From the NCBI GenBank assembly GCA_015680905.1, contig CM027385.1:80311501-80375500 (forward strand): a stretch of 64,000 nt of DNA, read 5' to 3'. Below the pieces are notes generated by a model that saw only the letters and a list, made by a program, of their open reading frames with translations, was not told where the DNA came from and searched no databases. This document shows, piece by piece, positions 1 to 11,951 of the stretch; the stretch's first letter is position 1, and each line of letters opens with the position of its first letter. Both the position numbers and the translations under genes were made by a program. Origin of the DNA: Coptis chinensis. Lineage: Eukaryota > Streptophyta > Magnoliopsida > Ranunculales > Ranunculaceae.

Positions 1-694
1 TAGTTATAGTGTTTAGGAAAAGTTAGAGACTCTCTGAAACTTTAGATGATATTGTTTTCTTATTTATATCTTACTTTTTTATAAGTAGTAATAGAGTTTA
101 GAAAAAACTGGAGTCCCTGCGAGTGTTCCAAAAAATAAATTGGTGAGGGTATAACTATAATATATATCTAAGGAATTGGAATATGTCATAATTATTGTGG
201 TCGTAATTGTGATTTTTTGAATCTTTAATTGAATAAATGTCTAAATCACACAGTGGATAACATTAGGAAAATCGTTTTCGGTGAAAATTATTGTTTTTAG
301 CAATTTAATTTTTTGTCTCCTATTTTTTTTCGTAATTAGCTATATTGTTTAAGAAAAGTTGGAGATTCTGTGAAACTCTAGATGAGATTGTTTTTTCGTA
401 ATTAGCTATAGTGTTTAGGAAAAGTTGGAGAGCGAGTCTATGAAACTCGAGATGGGATTGTTTCCTTATTTATATTTTATTTTTTTATATTTAGTAATAA
501 AGTTTAGGAAAAATTGGAGTCTCTATGAAGGTATAACTATAATATATATCTAAGGATAAAGATAAATATTTGTTTCCTATTTTATCTCCTACTTTTTCTT
601 AATTAGCCATGACACGTGGACACTCTAGAAACGCTTCCTCAATTGAAGAGGGTAGAGCTATAATATATATATAAAGATTATTAATAAGTTGATT
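1..694. repeat. AT-rich dispersed repeat copy, no gene
   Basis: No coding potential was recognised. The stretch consists of diverged short motifs that recur elsewhere in the window: the part near 178-300 resembles 9865-9950 and 11707-11760, and the parts near 60-150 and 480-545 resemble 11865-11945. The local motif around GTAATTAGCTATA is itself repeated near 335 and 395. It looks like an old copy of a repeat family that also makes up the edges of the 6.4-13.4 kb block. Confidence 0.5.
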
Positions 695-867
695 CTTTCT
701 CTTGATTCAAATTTGAAGAAACCAAATGGTTGGATTTGGATGGGAACCCGAGTTTAAGGAAAGAACAATTTGCTAAGTTTGATTGTACTTTCGATGCATG
801 GCCCATAAAGTATTAGGCCTTGGTCCGTAATGAATTGGGCTACTTAAGTTTGAGAGAGCATCATCTT
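695..867 (+). repeat. 173-bp direct repeat, left copy
   Basis: This stretch is repeated at 6255-6427 in the same orientation. I see a single difference over 173 bases (T at the position where the right copy has C, inside AACAATTTGCTAAG). The two copies bracket the truncated RWA gene and the unidentified remnant next to it. Identity this high suggests a recent duplication or insertion event rather than an ancient repeat. Confidence 0.85.
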
Positions 868-1950
868 AAGTTTGAAAATTACCGCTAGACTATTCCCATT
901 TCTTTCTTTATGAAATTCTAAAATAGAATTGCAGGACTGTCCATGTGGGAACTGTTATGCTATGATTTCTATCTAAGGGAAGACAATTTTGAAATGGAGG
1001 TCGTAGCCAGATGTTTGAGAAGGAGCTAGAGGAAGCTAAATAATTAGGACAGTGTGGAGATGATTTGTACATTGAAAGTTAATTGCAGAGTGTCAAGCCA
1101 TTTTAGAGTGTAGCAGCCAACAACAGGGGAACTTGATTTGTATTGAAGCAGTCAAACAAATTCAACAGCAGCAGTACAGGCTTGTGGGCTGGTCAGATTC
1201 CATTGAGACTCTGCCAAATAGAGAGCGTGCTTGGACATATTCAAATGACTATTATCACTCACACATGCTGCAAATAATGGAGCTACCTACAACCTGGTGC
1301 TTTTGAGTTGCATAGTGACAAGCCGCCTTGGATGCTCTGATGGGAGAGCTTTTGTAACATTTGATGTAAGGACGTGCTATTCCCTGTAAATAACACTGTC
1401 TAAATTTTGTTTTGAAATTTTAGCTTGAACTTTAGTATCTAACACTAGCAAGGAACCAGGTCTTCATTTTGGTGATAGTATAATCTGTACACATTTGCAG
1501 GGAATAGGAGCTGCCAACATTTGCTTGTACTTTAAACATTTTACTTTTATATGCGCTCGACTCTCGTGCTCATTGCTTGTAAATTAGCTATACTTCAATA
1601 AGTTTTTTTATGAGACATTTACATCCTGTATAGTAATTTAAAAAAAATATGTATCTCAATCAGCTTTGATTTGCAATTCAATTCCAACTTCGGTGTTGTT
1701 CAAATGTCACTATTTGAAGGCAGATATAATTCTTTCATTTTGTTTTTGTTTTTCTTTTTTTTTTGAGGAAAAGTGAGCAGTTTGTTTCATCAAGAAAACT
1801 TATGAGTTAAACCAAACAGGGAGTTAAACCAAACAGGGTTCTCAAGAATAATTTGCATCTGTTTTGTACTCTAGTTTGTAATCTTCTCCAGTTCTTGCTT
1901 ACTGTAGGGGAGGTGAGGACTGAGGACTGAAAACCTGAGATAAAATATTT
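868..1950 (+). other. Unidentified gene remnant or transcribed tail
   Basis: From about 935 to 1330 the base composition is less AT-rich and resembles decayed exon sequence. One plus-strand frame near 1130-1310 stays open for about 55 residues with a glutamine-rich stretch (IQQQQYRLVGW) and a segment rich in W, Y and H, but in-frame stops break the upstream part. I could not assign it to a family. The rest, 1330-1950, is T-rich and noncoding, resembling a 3' untranslated tail. It is not the missing C-terminal part of RWA on either strand. Confidence 0.3.
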
Positions 1951-2320
1951 TTGGTTAAGAACTCCATTCTATTATATGGAAAGACGTTGGTAGATCAGTC
2001 GATGTGCAGGAGGGAGAGAGGTGAGGTTTTCTCAGCTTCTAATACAGTAGGAGGGAAACTTCTGTCTGAAAACAACATTGATGGTGGAGGGAGAAGGAAA
2101 TCGTTGTATTTAATTTGTTACATTGACTGGTGTAATTTAGTCAGCAGCTATGCCTGCCCTTGCACCATCGTCATATGGTGGCAAAGTAACCTATTTGCCT
2201 TCTAATTGTAATGTATGTAAAAGTAACAACTTGTAAACTTGTTTTTAGAGTCGTTAAATTAGTAATAACTAATAAGTACTGTCAGAGATAAAGTCCTGCT
2301 TATGATCACAAAACCAGAGT

Positions 2321-5300
2321 TCAAAAAATTACATTCGGGTGATAATATGCGTATATCATTCCAATGATCCATATATACCGGTCAAGGCCAGATCTGAACT
2401 GCCATTCATGTAAGAGTGGTAAGTTGGATTTTGACGGATCCGCGTCTTTGTACCCTGACATAGGAAAGGACATGATTGTTGACAGGCTTAAGAATATAAA
2501 ATAAATGATGCGAAAAACTAAATGCAGAATGTTACTAACCTAAAAGGAACGTCAAAGGACTCCAGAAAATGTCAAAGACACCAGGAACTTCCCAAATCAA
2601 GATGACGACAAAAATACATGAGATAATCTTCACAGCCATCACTGATCTTATCTCATTATACTTGTGAAAAATACCAAGTGATCCATAGACCATAAGAGTG
2701 TAAAGCGTGTGCATAGGGCAGATATAGTATAAAACGTAGTCATTATTAAGAACAATGCAGCAAAATGCTACAAAAAAATTAAGCCGCCACATCATCTGCA
2801 TTCGAACAAAACATTTAAGATTAGTTAACACAAAAGACACATACGATAAAAACATAAATTTTTTCTAACTAGAGATGATAAGAAAGTCACCTGAGCAAAG
2901 CGCCCGACACTAAAATCCTTCCTAATGTAATAGTAGGAGAAGTTCCCAAATCCAGTCATCCACACATATGCTGCAATGAAGACACGTATTGCATTGTATA
3001 TCTCCGTTGCAGCAAAATAGTGGTACATCAAAAATAAGACCTGGTGACATAAAAAAAGAATCAAAATTCTGAACACATGGTCGTCTCAAAGACTCTTTTT
3101 CTCATGATCAAAGATGGTGAAATTTTGGTTAAAGTTCATACCTGCATCCATCCTTTCCACTCCTCAGTTTGATGTCGATTAAGGTACAGTATGGCCTTCC
3201 CAGAGAACATAGACTTGTCATGGTGCTTCTTCAGAGAAGTCATGCACGAAACTATGACGAGAAGCATGTAAAGAAATAGGAAGAGGTCGCGATTGTATTT
3301 CTGTGAAAGGAAACCACATAAAAGATGTTTATAATCAAACTAAATCCGAGCCTAAAATACTTAAAGTAATCAGTGTATATAGCACATAAAGCTTTATCTC
3401 ATCCACGTCTTATTACCTCTAAGACAAGCAAAGTTATCATGTTATACTGAAGCACTTAAATAGAAGTTTATTTTGGAACAGGAACAGCAGCAAAATACAA
3501 ACAAATGATAACTTTATAGCAATCTAAGTATTAGCTTAACTCCATACTCTTACCTCTTTCAGTAGGATGTATTGCACATTCATCCATTTAAGCATTTACG
3601 AATTCACCATATTTAAGTACACGGGTTTCCCAAATAAAATATTCAAAAACTCCGAGGGAAATAAAAATATACTAATGAGTTGTGATGATAGAGATTGGTC
3701 GTCTTGAGTAAAGTCATATGTTGAAAATCTGTATTGTCAGCAGTGTTACTTTGTTCGTGTGAAAGTGAAGACATCCTCAAGGGAACTGAATTTTCAAGGA
3801 GAGTCTCCACCCAGCAATACCTTATTCTCTCATAAGTGACAAACAACAGGTATGAACACTTATCTAGTTATCTATACTTCTCTTGAGTTGCCTCAAACTA
3901 AAAGCTGTTAAATAACCGCGACAGTTGTACAATAGGACTATAGGAGATTAGAGTCAGCTATGCTTATTGAAGGTAAGATGGGTCGCACAGTTACAAACAA
4001 AGAGATCTGCAAAATGCAAATAGAATATGACGCAGGACTTCTCAAGATACAAAAACTTTATTCTTGCTTTGGTATCTTTGACAAATGTATATATATATTT
4101 TGTTTTCCTTGTCTTCTTAATATTATATTCGATGTGGATTTACAAAGTGTTCAGGGAAGTTAATGTACATAATTACCACCTGGTCTTCTGATTTCTTAAA
4201 GCATAGCAGTTATTAAATAAGAACTAATACCATATGAAGATAGAACAATTGGTGACACACCTTAGTAGAATCTGAGAATATGTCTGTGCGATCACAGGTG
4301 TAATAGTAAATCAAAATAGCCCCAATTTCGGACCTACATGACATAGCATGCTTGTGTCAGATGGGTAATCCAATTACCAATTCCGCAATTACTGGTTATG
4401 ACTATTATGTACTTAAGAATGACTCACATGGCTCTCAAGGTTACTCGGTTTTCCAGCAAGAATGACTCTTCCATTGTCAAAAATCTAGAAACACCTCCAC
4501 ATGGTTAAGAACATTTTTAGTAAAATTCAGTAGAATTTTGGATAAATTTTGTCTAACGTGTAGCAACCTGATTAAGTTTGCCTTGATTGTTGAACTTTGA
4601 AACCTTGCAGATGCAGATTTTGTAAGGCCTCCTTCCAGCAAAATAGCTCGATCGTCCTCCTTGATTGTCTCATTTCCCAATTCAACCAAATTGACATCTG
4701 AATGGCTGTACCCAGAAAAATAAGGAGAAAAAGATACTGTTATCAAGAAGTAGATGCAAACCATTTTTCTTCACTAAAAACTAATGTCAATAAATTTTTA
4801 TAACATTTCCAAAACAGCTTACACTTTTGAGGGAGATGAAGACCTTTTATATTCCAAAATCTCAGAATATATCCATGCGACAAATACAGGGGCCACTCCA
4901 AGCAAAAAAGAGACCTACATCATAACCAAATTGTAGGTAAGTCAAAAATAAAAAGTAAATTTTCATCTAAATAACCATTACAAAGAGTTGCAATACATAA
5001 CAAAGGGGATGATTATATGAACTCCACCTTATAGTGATTCCAAAGTTACTCCACCCCTAAACGTGGACTTACAAGATGAATTGAGGGTTGATTTTGGTAG
5101 AGGTATACATCTAATAATGAAGAACACTACCACAAAAATTTAGCTCAATTGAATTTGTTTAACCTTGTCAAAAATCGTTAGGAATGTTATGGAATTATCC
5201 AACTGTCCAGATTATTCTAATTTCAATAGCACATCTTCAAATGAGTTCATTTTTTGTGAGGATGATCTCTACTGTGTAGAGAATATCTCATCTCCACAGA

Positions 5301-5712
5301 AATATATACTTTTACTGCACTAACAGATCATTGAGTGGATCAGATGACTGATAGTAAACAAACATGGTTTTGTCTTGACAACATAGTTGGTAGTTCACAG
5401 CGAACTTCACGAATTAAGGGACTCATCCTCTCACAACTACATTTAAACAACTGCATGCGTGATTGAAGCGTAAACACTTAACTAATTCTGCAAATGCCAC
5501 AACCTTGTAAAAATATTTTAATGATCTGGGGCAGATTGAAATCTTCATATATTGGCAACATTGTATAATTAAACAGTAACAAAAAAAAGCAAAAATGAAC
5601 CATTACAATAACTTAATATAGATCCAGCTAAGTACAAAACAAGTCATAGACGTTTAATGAACAAAAAAACCCCATATACCTGCCCAGGCGTTAAAGCCCC
5701 AGAAACCACCAT
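2321..5712 (-). CDS. RWA: RWA-like polysaccharide O-acetylation protein, C-terminally truncated
   Basis: Nine exons join in frame on the minus strand: 5712-5680, 4914-4823, 4705-4568, 4484-4428, 4333-4261, 3300-3142, 3040-2891, 2795-2540 and 2454-2333, giving 360 codons with GT/AG borders throughout. The product starts [17 protein letters not shown]. It holds the RWA/CAS1 multi-pass core, for example [20 protein letters not shown], then [15 protein letters not shown], and ends at [18 protein letters not shown] plus IYAYYHP. RWA proteins act in the Golgi in acetylation of cell-wall polysaccharides and are about 540-570 residues long, so the last third (further membrane spans) is missing. After exon 9 a GTAATT donor is present, but no following exon is found down to position 1. 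Read-through adds three residues and stops at 2321. A 5' leader intron probably ends just upstream of the ATG (AG near 5730). It is either a truncated pseudogene or a captured gene segment; all visible exons are undamaged. Confidence 0.8.
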
Positions 5713-6254
5713 TTTTCTTTATTATTCCTGCAAAATCAAACAGTAATTAATCAAAAGCATAAGAAAAGTAATGAATGAATGAAGAAGAAGAGAAAAGAGT
5801 GATTACTTGTGAATGGGGTTTCTTTGAAATGAAGAACATGAACAATGGTGGGTGTGAATATAAAAAGCCCAAATGGAAAAACAAGTAGAGAGAGATCTGA
5901 AGCAACCGTTTGGGGGTTGCTTTGAAAATAAATAAAATTGTTAGAAGAGACGTCGGTCTCAAACGTTGTTGTAAGTGGTTGTCTAATTTTTATGTTTTTG
6001 CTTTATGGTTGCTGACTTCTGCTGCTACTATTTACTTCCTTGTTGTTTAATAAGATTTCAATTGTCTTTCAACACAAATAACTAATTTATTTACATGTCC
6101 TAGACCTCATTGTTTAGGACAACTTTATTGTTTATAGTGGAATTGAAATATTGTGAGATCGTGTAAAATAGTGCTATGTTATTCATTGTACAATGATTGA
6201 TAAGATTAAGGTTGTAAAAATAGTGTACTTTGATTAGAGTGTAATGAAAGACAC
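5713..6254 (-). promoter_or_regulatory. RWA 5' leader and upstream region
   Basis: Upstream of the RWA start on the minus strand, an acceptor (TTTTGCAG) about 17 bases before the ATG suggests a spliced leader, with a possible leader exon between about 5800 and 5960. The remainder to 6254 is AT-rich and holds no recognisable coding sequence. Any promoter function is inferred from position only. Confidence 0.4.
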
Positions 6255-6427
6255 CTTTCTCTTGATTCAAATTTGAAGAAACCAAATGGTTGGATTTGGA
6301 TGGGAACCCGAGTTTAAGGAAAGAACAATTTGCCAAGTTTGATTGTACTTTCGATGCATGGCCCATAAAGTATTAGGCCTTGGTCCGTAATGAATTGGGC
6401 TACTTAAGTTTGAGAGAGCATCATCTT
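6255..6427 (+). repeat. 173-bp direct repeat, right copy
   Basis: Near-identical partner of 695-867, same orientation, one visible substitution. The left copy continues into the unidentified remnant, while this copy continues into the minisatellite block. The sequence that normally belongs beside the repeat is therefore probably the one shared with the minisatellite block, and the 868-6254 segment looks like the foreign piece. Confidence 0.85.
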
Positions 6428-6472
6428 GTTTTTTGGAATTGCACTTATAGTTTTAAAACTAGCAAACCCATT

Positions 6473-8170
6473 CTATGAGCGGGTGTTGTTATATTAAATT
6501 ATTTTAAAAAATATTAGCAACTATGTAGAGCTATGAGATAGGAAAATTACATTAATCACTTATTCAAATTTCTTGCATCATTCTCTATAAAAAGAAAGTA
6601 TCAAACCTTGATAAAACTCATCGACCTATTTTTATTGTTAGGTTTAATAATAGAAATTTGATTGAAATTTTGTGAGAATGCCTAATGTAGCGAAGATGAT
6701 ATTGAAGCTACTTGAATAGCAAGACATACCCAATTATAATAAAAGAATTATAATAAACACTACTTAGAATGCAAAACTATACTTGTCGAGACATTTTATT
6801 CTCCCTATATATAATATAACTATGTTTCGGGGTTAGTTCAATGCATTTGCATCAAGTTTCCGATTTTACGTTAATTATTATTTGAGGTTAGTTCAATGTA
6901 GTTGCATCTAGTTTTCGATTTTCCATTAATTATTATTTGAGGTTAATTCAATGTAGTTGTATCAAGTTTCTGATTTTCCGTTAATTATTCATTAAGGTTA
7001 ATTCAGTGCAATTGCATATAGTTTTCAATGTTTCGTTAATTACTCTTTGAGATTAGTTCATTCCATTTGCATCCAGGTTCCAATTTCCCGTTAATTACTC
7101 TTTGACGTTAGTTCAATACATCTACATCCAGTTTCTGATTTTTCGTTAATTATTTTTCGAAGTTAGTTCGCATTTAGCTTCCAATTTCCGGTTATTTATG
7201 ATTTGAGGGTAGTTCGATGCAGTTACATCTGGTTTTCGATATCTAGTTAACTATTCTTTAAGGTTATTTCAATGCATTTAAATCCAGTTTCCGATTTTCT
7301 GTTAAATATTCATCAAGGATATTGTATCTAATTTCTGATTTCCCGGCCTATTAGTTAATCTATGATTTTAGTTTAATGCATTTGCATCTAGTTTCCGATT
7401 TTTCGTTAATTATTGTTTGAGGTTAGTTCAATGTAGTTACATCCAATTTCTGATTTTCCGTTAATTGTTCTTTGAGGTTAGTTCAATACATTTGCAGCAA
7501 GTTTTCGATTTCCCATTAATTATTTTTTTAGGTTTGTTCAATGCAGTTGTATTAAATTTATGATTTCAAGTTAATTATTCATTGAGGTTAGTTAAGTGCA
7601 GTTGCATCCATTTTTCGATGTTTTGTTAATTAGTTTTTAGATTAGTTCATTGCATTTGCATCCAGTTTCCGATTTCTCATTAATAACTCTTTGAGGTTAG
7701 TTCAATACATCTGAATCTAGTTTATGATTTATTGTTAACTATTCTTTGAGGTTATTTCAATACATTTGTACCTAGTTTCTGATTTCCCGCCAATTATTCT
7801 ATGAGGTTAGTTTGATCAATAAAGTTGCATTCGGTTTTTGATTTCATGTTAATTATTTTTTGAGGTTAGTTCAATGCATTTGCATCCATTTTCCGATTAT
7901 CCGTTAATTATTATTTGAGGTTTGTTTGATGCATTTTTGCATACCGTTTTCGATTTCCCGTTAAATATTTTTCAAGAATTTGCATCCAATTTCTAATTTC
8001 CAGTTAGTTATTCTCTGACGTTAGTTTAATGTAGTTGCAGTAGTTTTCGATTTATAGTTAATTACTTTTTGAGTTTAGTTTATCGATGCATAAAGTTTCT
8101 GATTTCCTGTTTATTACTCTTTGAGCTCAGTTAAATGTATTTGAATCCAATTTTCAATTTTCTTTTAATT
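6473..8170. repeat. Higher-order repeat unit 1: leader plus 55-bp minisatellite
   Basis: A leader of about 350 bases (6473-6825) is followed by a minisatellite of about 24 diverged units from about 6831 to 8160. The unit is about 55 bases, built on GAGGTTAGTTCAATGCA, TTTGCATCCAGTTTCCGATT and CCCGTTAATTATTCTTT. GGTTAGTTCAATG recurs near 6831, 6885 and so on at this spacing, with point changes and some truncated units. No coding frame persists. Confidence 0.85.
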
Positions 8171-8361
8171 ATCTAATGTGGTGTGTAATACCAACTTTCT
8201 ACTAATCCATATGTGGTGTCCTTAATTGCAAACATGACATAAAAATAAATTATGTTTGATTTACTATATGGGATCATCAAATATTAGATTATCTAGTTCC
8301 TGATTTTCTGTTAATTATTCTTTAAATTATAGCTGACTCACTATGTGGGATCTTCAAAGAT
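8171..8361. other. Spacer between minisatellite units
   Basis: This stretch has no 55-bp periodicity except one unit-like piece near 8295-8325. It holds short repeats around TATGTGGTGTCC and ATGTGGGATC. It separates the two higher-order units and nothing in it suggests a gene. Confidence 0.5.
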
Positions 8362-9600
8362 TATCTATGAACGGGTCCTATCATATTAATTATTCTGAAA
8401 AATATATGCAACTATATATGTAGAACTATTATATACAAATATTGTATTGATCACTCATCCAAATTTCTTATAACATGAAAACCCCACGTACTCTCTATTA
8501 AAAAAAAAAACTCACTATTAACAAAACCCTTCAACTTTATTTTGTTATTTAATAATATAAGTTTTACTGAAGTTTTGTGAGATTGTCTAATAAGACAAAG
8601 TTCATATTGAAGTTAGTTGAATAGCAAGATGTTCCTAATCATAAGAAAAAAGAGAAGATAAACATCATTTTAAATAAAAAACTATACTTATCGAGACATT
8701 CCTACAACATATGACATAACTATATTTTGAGGTTAGTTCAATGCATTTGTATCAAGTTTCTGATTTTATGTTATTTATTTTTTGAGGTTAGTTCAATGCA
8801 GTTGAATCCAGTTTCTGATTTCTTGTTAATTATTATTTGTAGTTAGTTCAATGCATTTGCATCCAATTTCCTGTTAATTGTTATTCGAGGTCAGTTCAAT
8901 ACATTTGCATCCAGTTTCTGATTTTCCGTTAATCATTTTTTGAGATTAGTTTAATACATTTGCATCCAGTTTCCGATTTCTCATTTTTTATTCGATAAGG
9001 TTGCATTTGCTTCTAGTTTCCGATTTCCCATTAATTATTGTTTGAGGTTAGTTTAATGAATTTCATCCAGTTTCTGATTTTCCATTAATTATTTCTTGAG
9101 GTTAGTTCAATGCATTGCATCCAATTTATTTTTTGAAATTAGTTCAGTGTAGTTGCATCTAGTTTCTGATTTCATGTTAATTATTTTTTAAGATTAGTTT
9201 CACGCATTTGCATCCTGTTTCCAATTTATAGTTAATTTTTTTTAGGTTAGTTCAATACAGTTGCATCTTGTTTTCGGTTTTATTTTAATTTAATATCTGA
9301 GGGTTAGTTCAATGCATTTAAATCCAGTTTCCGATTTCCCGACAATTATTTTTTGATGTTAGTTCGATGTATTTGCATCCAAGTTTTGATTTCTCGTTAA
9401 TTATTCTTTGAGGTTAGTTTAATGCAGTTATATCTATATTCTGATTGTCTATTAATTATTTTTAATATTAGTTTAATGCTTGCATGTGCATCTAATTTTC
9501 GATTTTCCGTTAAATATTATTTGATATTAGTTCGATGCATTTGCATCTAGTTTTCTGTTTCCCGTTAATTTTTCTTTGATGTTAGTTTCATGCAATATTA
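8362..9600. repeat. Higher-order repeat unit 2: leader plus 55-bp minisatellite
   Basis: The leader at 8362-8725 is clearly homologous to 6473-6825: both run from an ACGGGT/GCGGGT motif through GAAATTTTGTGAGA-like and GAATAGCAAGA motifs to CTATACTTxTCGAGACATT. The minisatellite then resumes (about 8728-9600, roughly 16 diverged units). Leader plus array is thus a larger repeat present twice in tandem. Confidence 0.8.
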
Positions 9601-10055
9601 TATATATTTTTATAATATTTGTCATTATTGGTTTGCCGTTATTTTTTTTTTATTTTCTATTATATATTTTGTGATGTTATTTTTTGTATAATTTAATTTT
9701 CCACATGTAATTTGTTTTGGTTTGGTATATAATTTATTTAAGCCTAACGTCCACTTTAACTAAATCAATAGTTATTATATAATTTATTTAAGTCAACGTC
9801 CGCTTTAATTGAATATCATTATTCCGCTAAAATTGAAAATTATAAAATTCAGAAATTTAATTAGAATATGTCGTAATTATTGTGGTCGAAATTGTAGTTT
9901 TTGAAATCCTTAACTATGACTAAATGTCTAAATCCCACAATGGATGACACATCAAATTGATCCAACTTTATTTGTTAGGCCCATATATATAGTGCATACA
10001 ATACAATTTTATTTGTTTTGGGCGCATAATCTGCATCAAGCATTTATTTTATGAT
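9601..10055. other. AT-rich spacer with repeat-family fragment
   Basis: No gene seen. Positions about 9865-9950 resemble 178-255 (GAATATGTCxTAATTATTGTGGTCG). A short duplication (ATAATTTATTTAAG followed by a CAACGTCC-like motif) occurs near 9727 and 9777. Confidence 0.5.
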
Positions 10056-11600
10056 TAGTTTTTTTTTTAAGTGGAAATTTTATTAATAATGATAACGAGT
10101 TTTACAAATAATTAGGACAAGCGTGCAACAAGCTGCGCCGTAAGTCCTTTCTGAATGGAAAATCCTATTCTCCTAAAACAAACTCGTTAGAACCAATCAT
10201 CATTACGTTGCGGTCCATAACTTTATGCAATCTCTTAAGGAGCTCAACAAACCGTTGTGCCAAGAAACCAAAAGTGTCAAAATCGAAAGGAATGAAACAA
10301 TGCTTGTTAGCTCTACAAAGCCTCCTCGTGTTTCTCAATTTTCCCTCGCCGTTGCTCTATTAGTCGCTTCTCCCACCTCAAAGACTCCATTCCCAAGCCC
10401 TACCAATGGAGGGCTCCAATTACATCAACACACGATGCCTCCCTCGGACCAATCAGAAATCAATACATCCGTAGGGCAAGTGTCGATCTCCCCTCATTCG
10501 GATCGGTGAAAAATTCACGGGAGCCTCCTTCTTCACAATTGCACTTACTCCAAAATGCATCACATAAAATATCTCTGACATGATCATGTCGGTATTTGAA
10601 ACCTGGAAAATATCTACAATGTGCTGCATGGTCCCCAAAAGCATCTAGTATGCTATTTTTGCAAACAGGGCATATACCACCATCAGAGTACAAAGGAATC
10701 ATGAGACGGTACCGGAGAATAGAACGATACTCTACCGGCGACATACGTTGTCCAAGTCCCTCCATCGGAATAGCAAGTAGGAAATCCTTTGCATGTTCTG
10801 ACTGTAAGTATCCAATGACTGCTTTCTGACGAGCAGATAACACAAACTCCCTCTCAAGACCAGCAACAATCTTACCATAGAACGCTTCCGCCAAAACTTT
10901 TTGTGGTTTTGAGGGGACGGTAGCACTCACAGCCATAGAACTGAGGTCAAAATCGGGTAGACAGAGACTCAATGCACTGCTAGCAATATCAAGAATCTCA
11001 TCCAAAGGTATTGGGTAACAACTCCTAAGAATGTGGTTCTGAAGCTCAAAAGTCTGACAGCGGGAGGCCACAAAAGCAAATGTAGAGACATCAGTGGCAC
11101 AATAAATACCTAAACCACCTAGACGTAATAGGAATGTCGATAAACGCCACTGTAAATCACCGAAGCCAGGACCATCAGAAACCACAATACCCTGGAGAAC
11201 ACTACGGAGATGCCGATCAAGTCTGAGTTGCCTCTCTGAAAAAGGATGGTGGACAAGTACGAATCGCGAAGACCAACTTAGAGATCCCAACACAAGCTCG
11301 TAAGAGCGCTAACTCACACTGTGGATCTTCTAATATAGCCAAATGGTCCATCAGATCGAGTCATAGCCTTGTCAATACGCTTGCGAGCAAGACCCATGAC
11401 AAAAGATGCATCAATGCTAACTGCACCTCCAAGCAACCTGACCCCCTGCTGAGGATGTGACAAATCTGAAGGAAAGATACCAGGAGTAGAGCGACGTGGA
11501 TCTAGTGATGGCCAAAATATCTCAGTTTTTTTTTCCAGGTAGTCACATGTGGTTAACAAATGCATAAAGTAAATGTTCAAGCAACTCAATTTATTTTTTC
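10056..11600 (-). mobile_element. Decayed non-LTR retrotransposon (LINE-like), 3' half
   Basis: The minus strand encodes the end of a plant reverse-transcriptase-type polyprotein. Frames around 11589-11314 (LLGGAVSIDASFV) and 11293-10460 (QWRLSTFLLRLGGLGIY, then AIPMEGLGQRMSPVEYRSIL, then the zinc-binding CPVCKNSILDAFGDHAAHC followed by PGFKYRHDHVRD) resemble the C-terminal reverse transcriptase plus zinc-binding region of elements common in dicots. The frames are broken by at least two frameshifts (near 11300 and 10500), so it is dead. The 3' end carries an untranslated tail and a short A-run (T-run on the plus strand near 10061-10070). The same 3' tail recurs at 43506-43562 and 43738-43825. 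The catalytic RT core is absent (5' truncation). Confidence 0.8.
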
Positions 11601-11951
11601 ATTTGTTTTTTCATAGTTTCATTGTCATTTTCTAAAAAGAAACTTTGTTATGTTGAATTTCACCTGAGATTAGTGTGGAAACTATTCTTTGTCGCGTAAG
11701 GGTTTTAGGAAAATCGATTTTGGTTGAAATTATTGTTTTTAGTAATTTAGTTTTTTGTATCTTTTTTTCCCCCCGTAATTAGCTATATTGTTTAGGAAAA
11801 GTTTGAGACTTTGTGAAAATTTATATGGGATTGGGTCTTTATTTATATTCTACTTTTACGTAATTAGTAAATAGTAATAGAGTTTAGAAAAAACTAGGGT
11901 CTTTGTGAGTACGTGTTCCAAAAAATAGATTGGTGAGGGGTATATCTATAA
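11601..11951. other. Repeat-family spacer
   Basis: Diverged copy of the sequence at about 250-545 and 300-360, recognisable by AAATTATTGTTTTTAG and GTAATTAGCTATATTG. Presumably the LINE and the Helitron array inserted into one old copy of this repeat. No gene seen. Confidence 0.5.

Noticed and set aside
5747-5962. 71-codon minus-strand frame upstream of RWA
   Set aside because: Lies in the leader and intron upstream of the chosen ATG, with no similarity to RWA N-termini, which begin MVVSG-like.
6831-9600. CRISPR-like regular repeats
   Set aside because: The units are adjacent and diverged along their whole length, with no conserved repeat separated by unique spacers. Plant nuclear context; it is a minisatellite.
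10225-10509. 94-codon plus-strand frame
   Set aside because: It overlaps, on the opposite strand, the LINE zinc-binding region, which has clear similarity. It is a shadow frame.
10041-11605. Target duplication for the larger LINE (CATTTATTTTATGATT versus CAATTTATTTTTTCATT)
   Set aside because: Similarity is limited to AT-rich bases and the borders are not exact, so not claimed.
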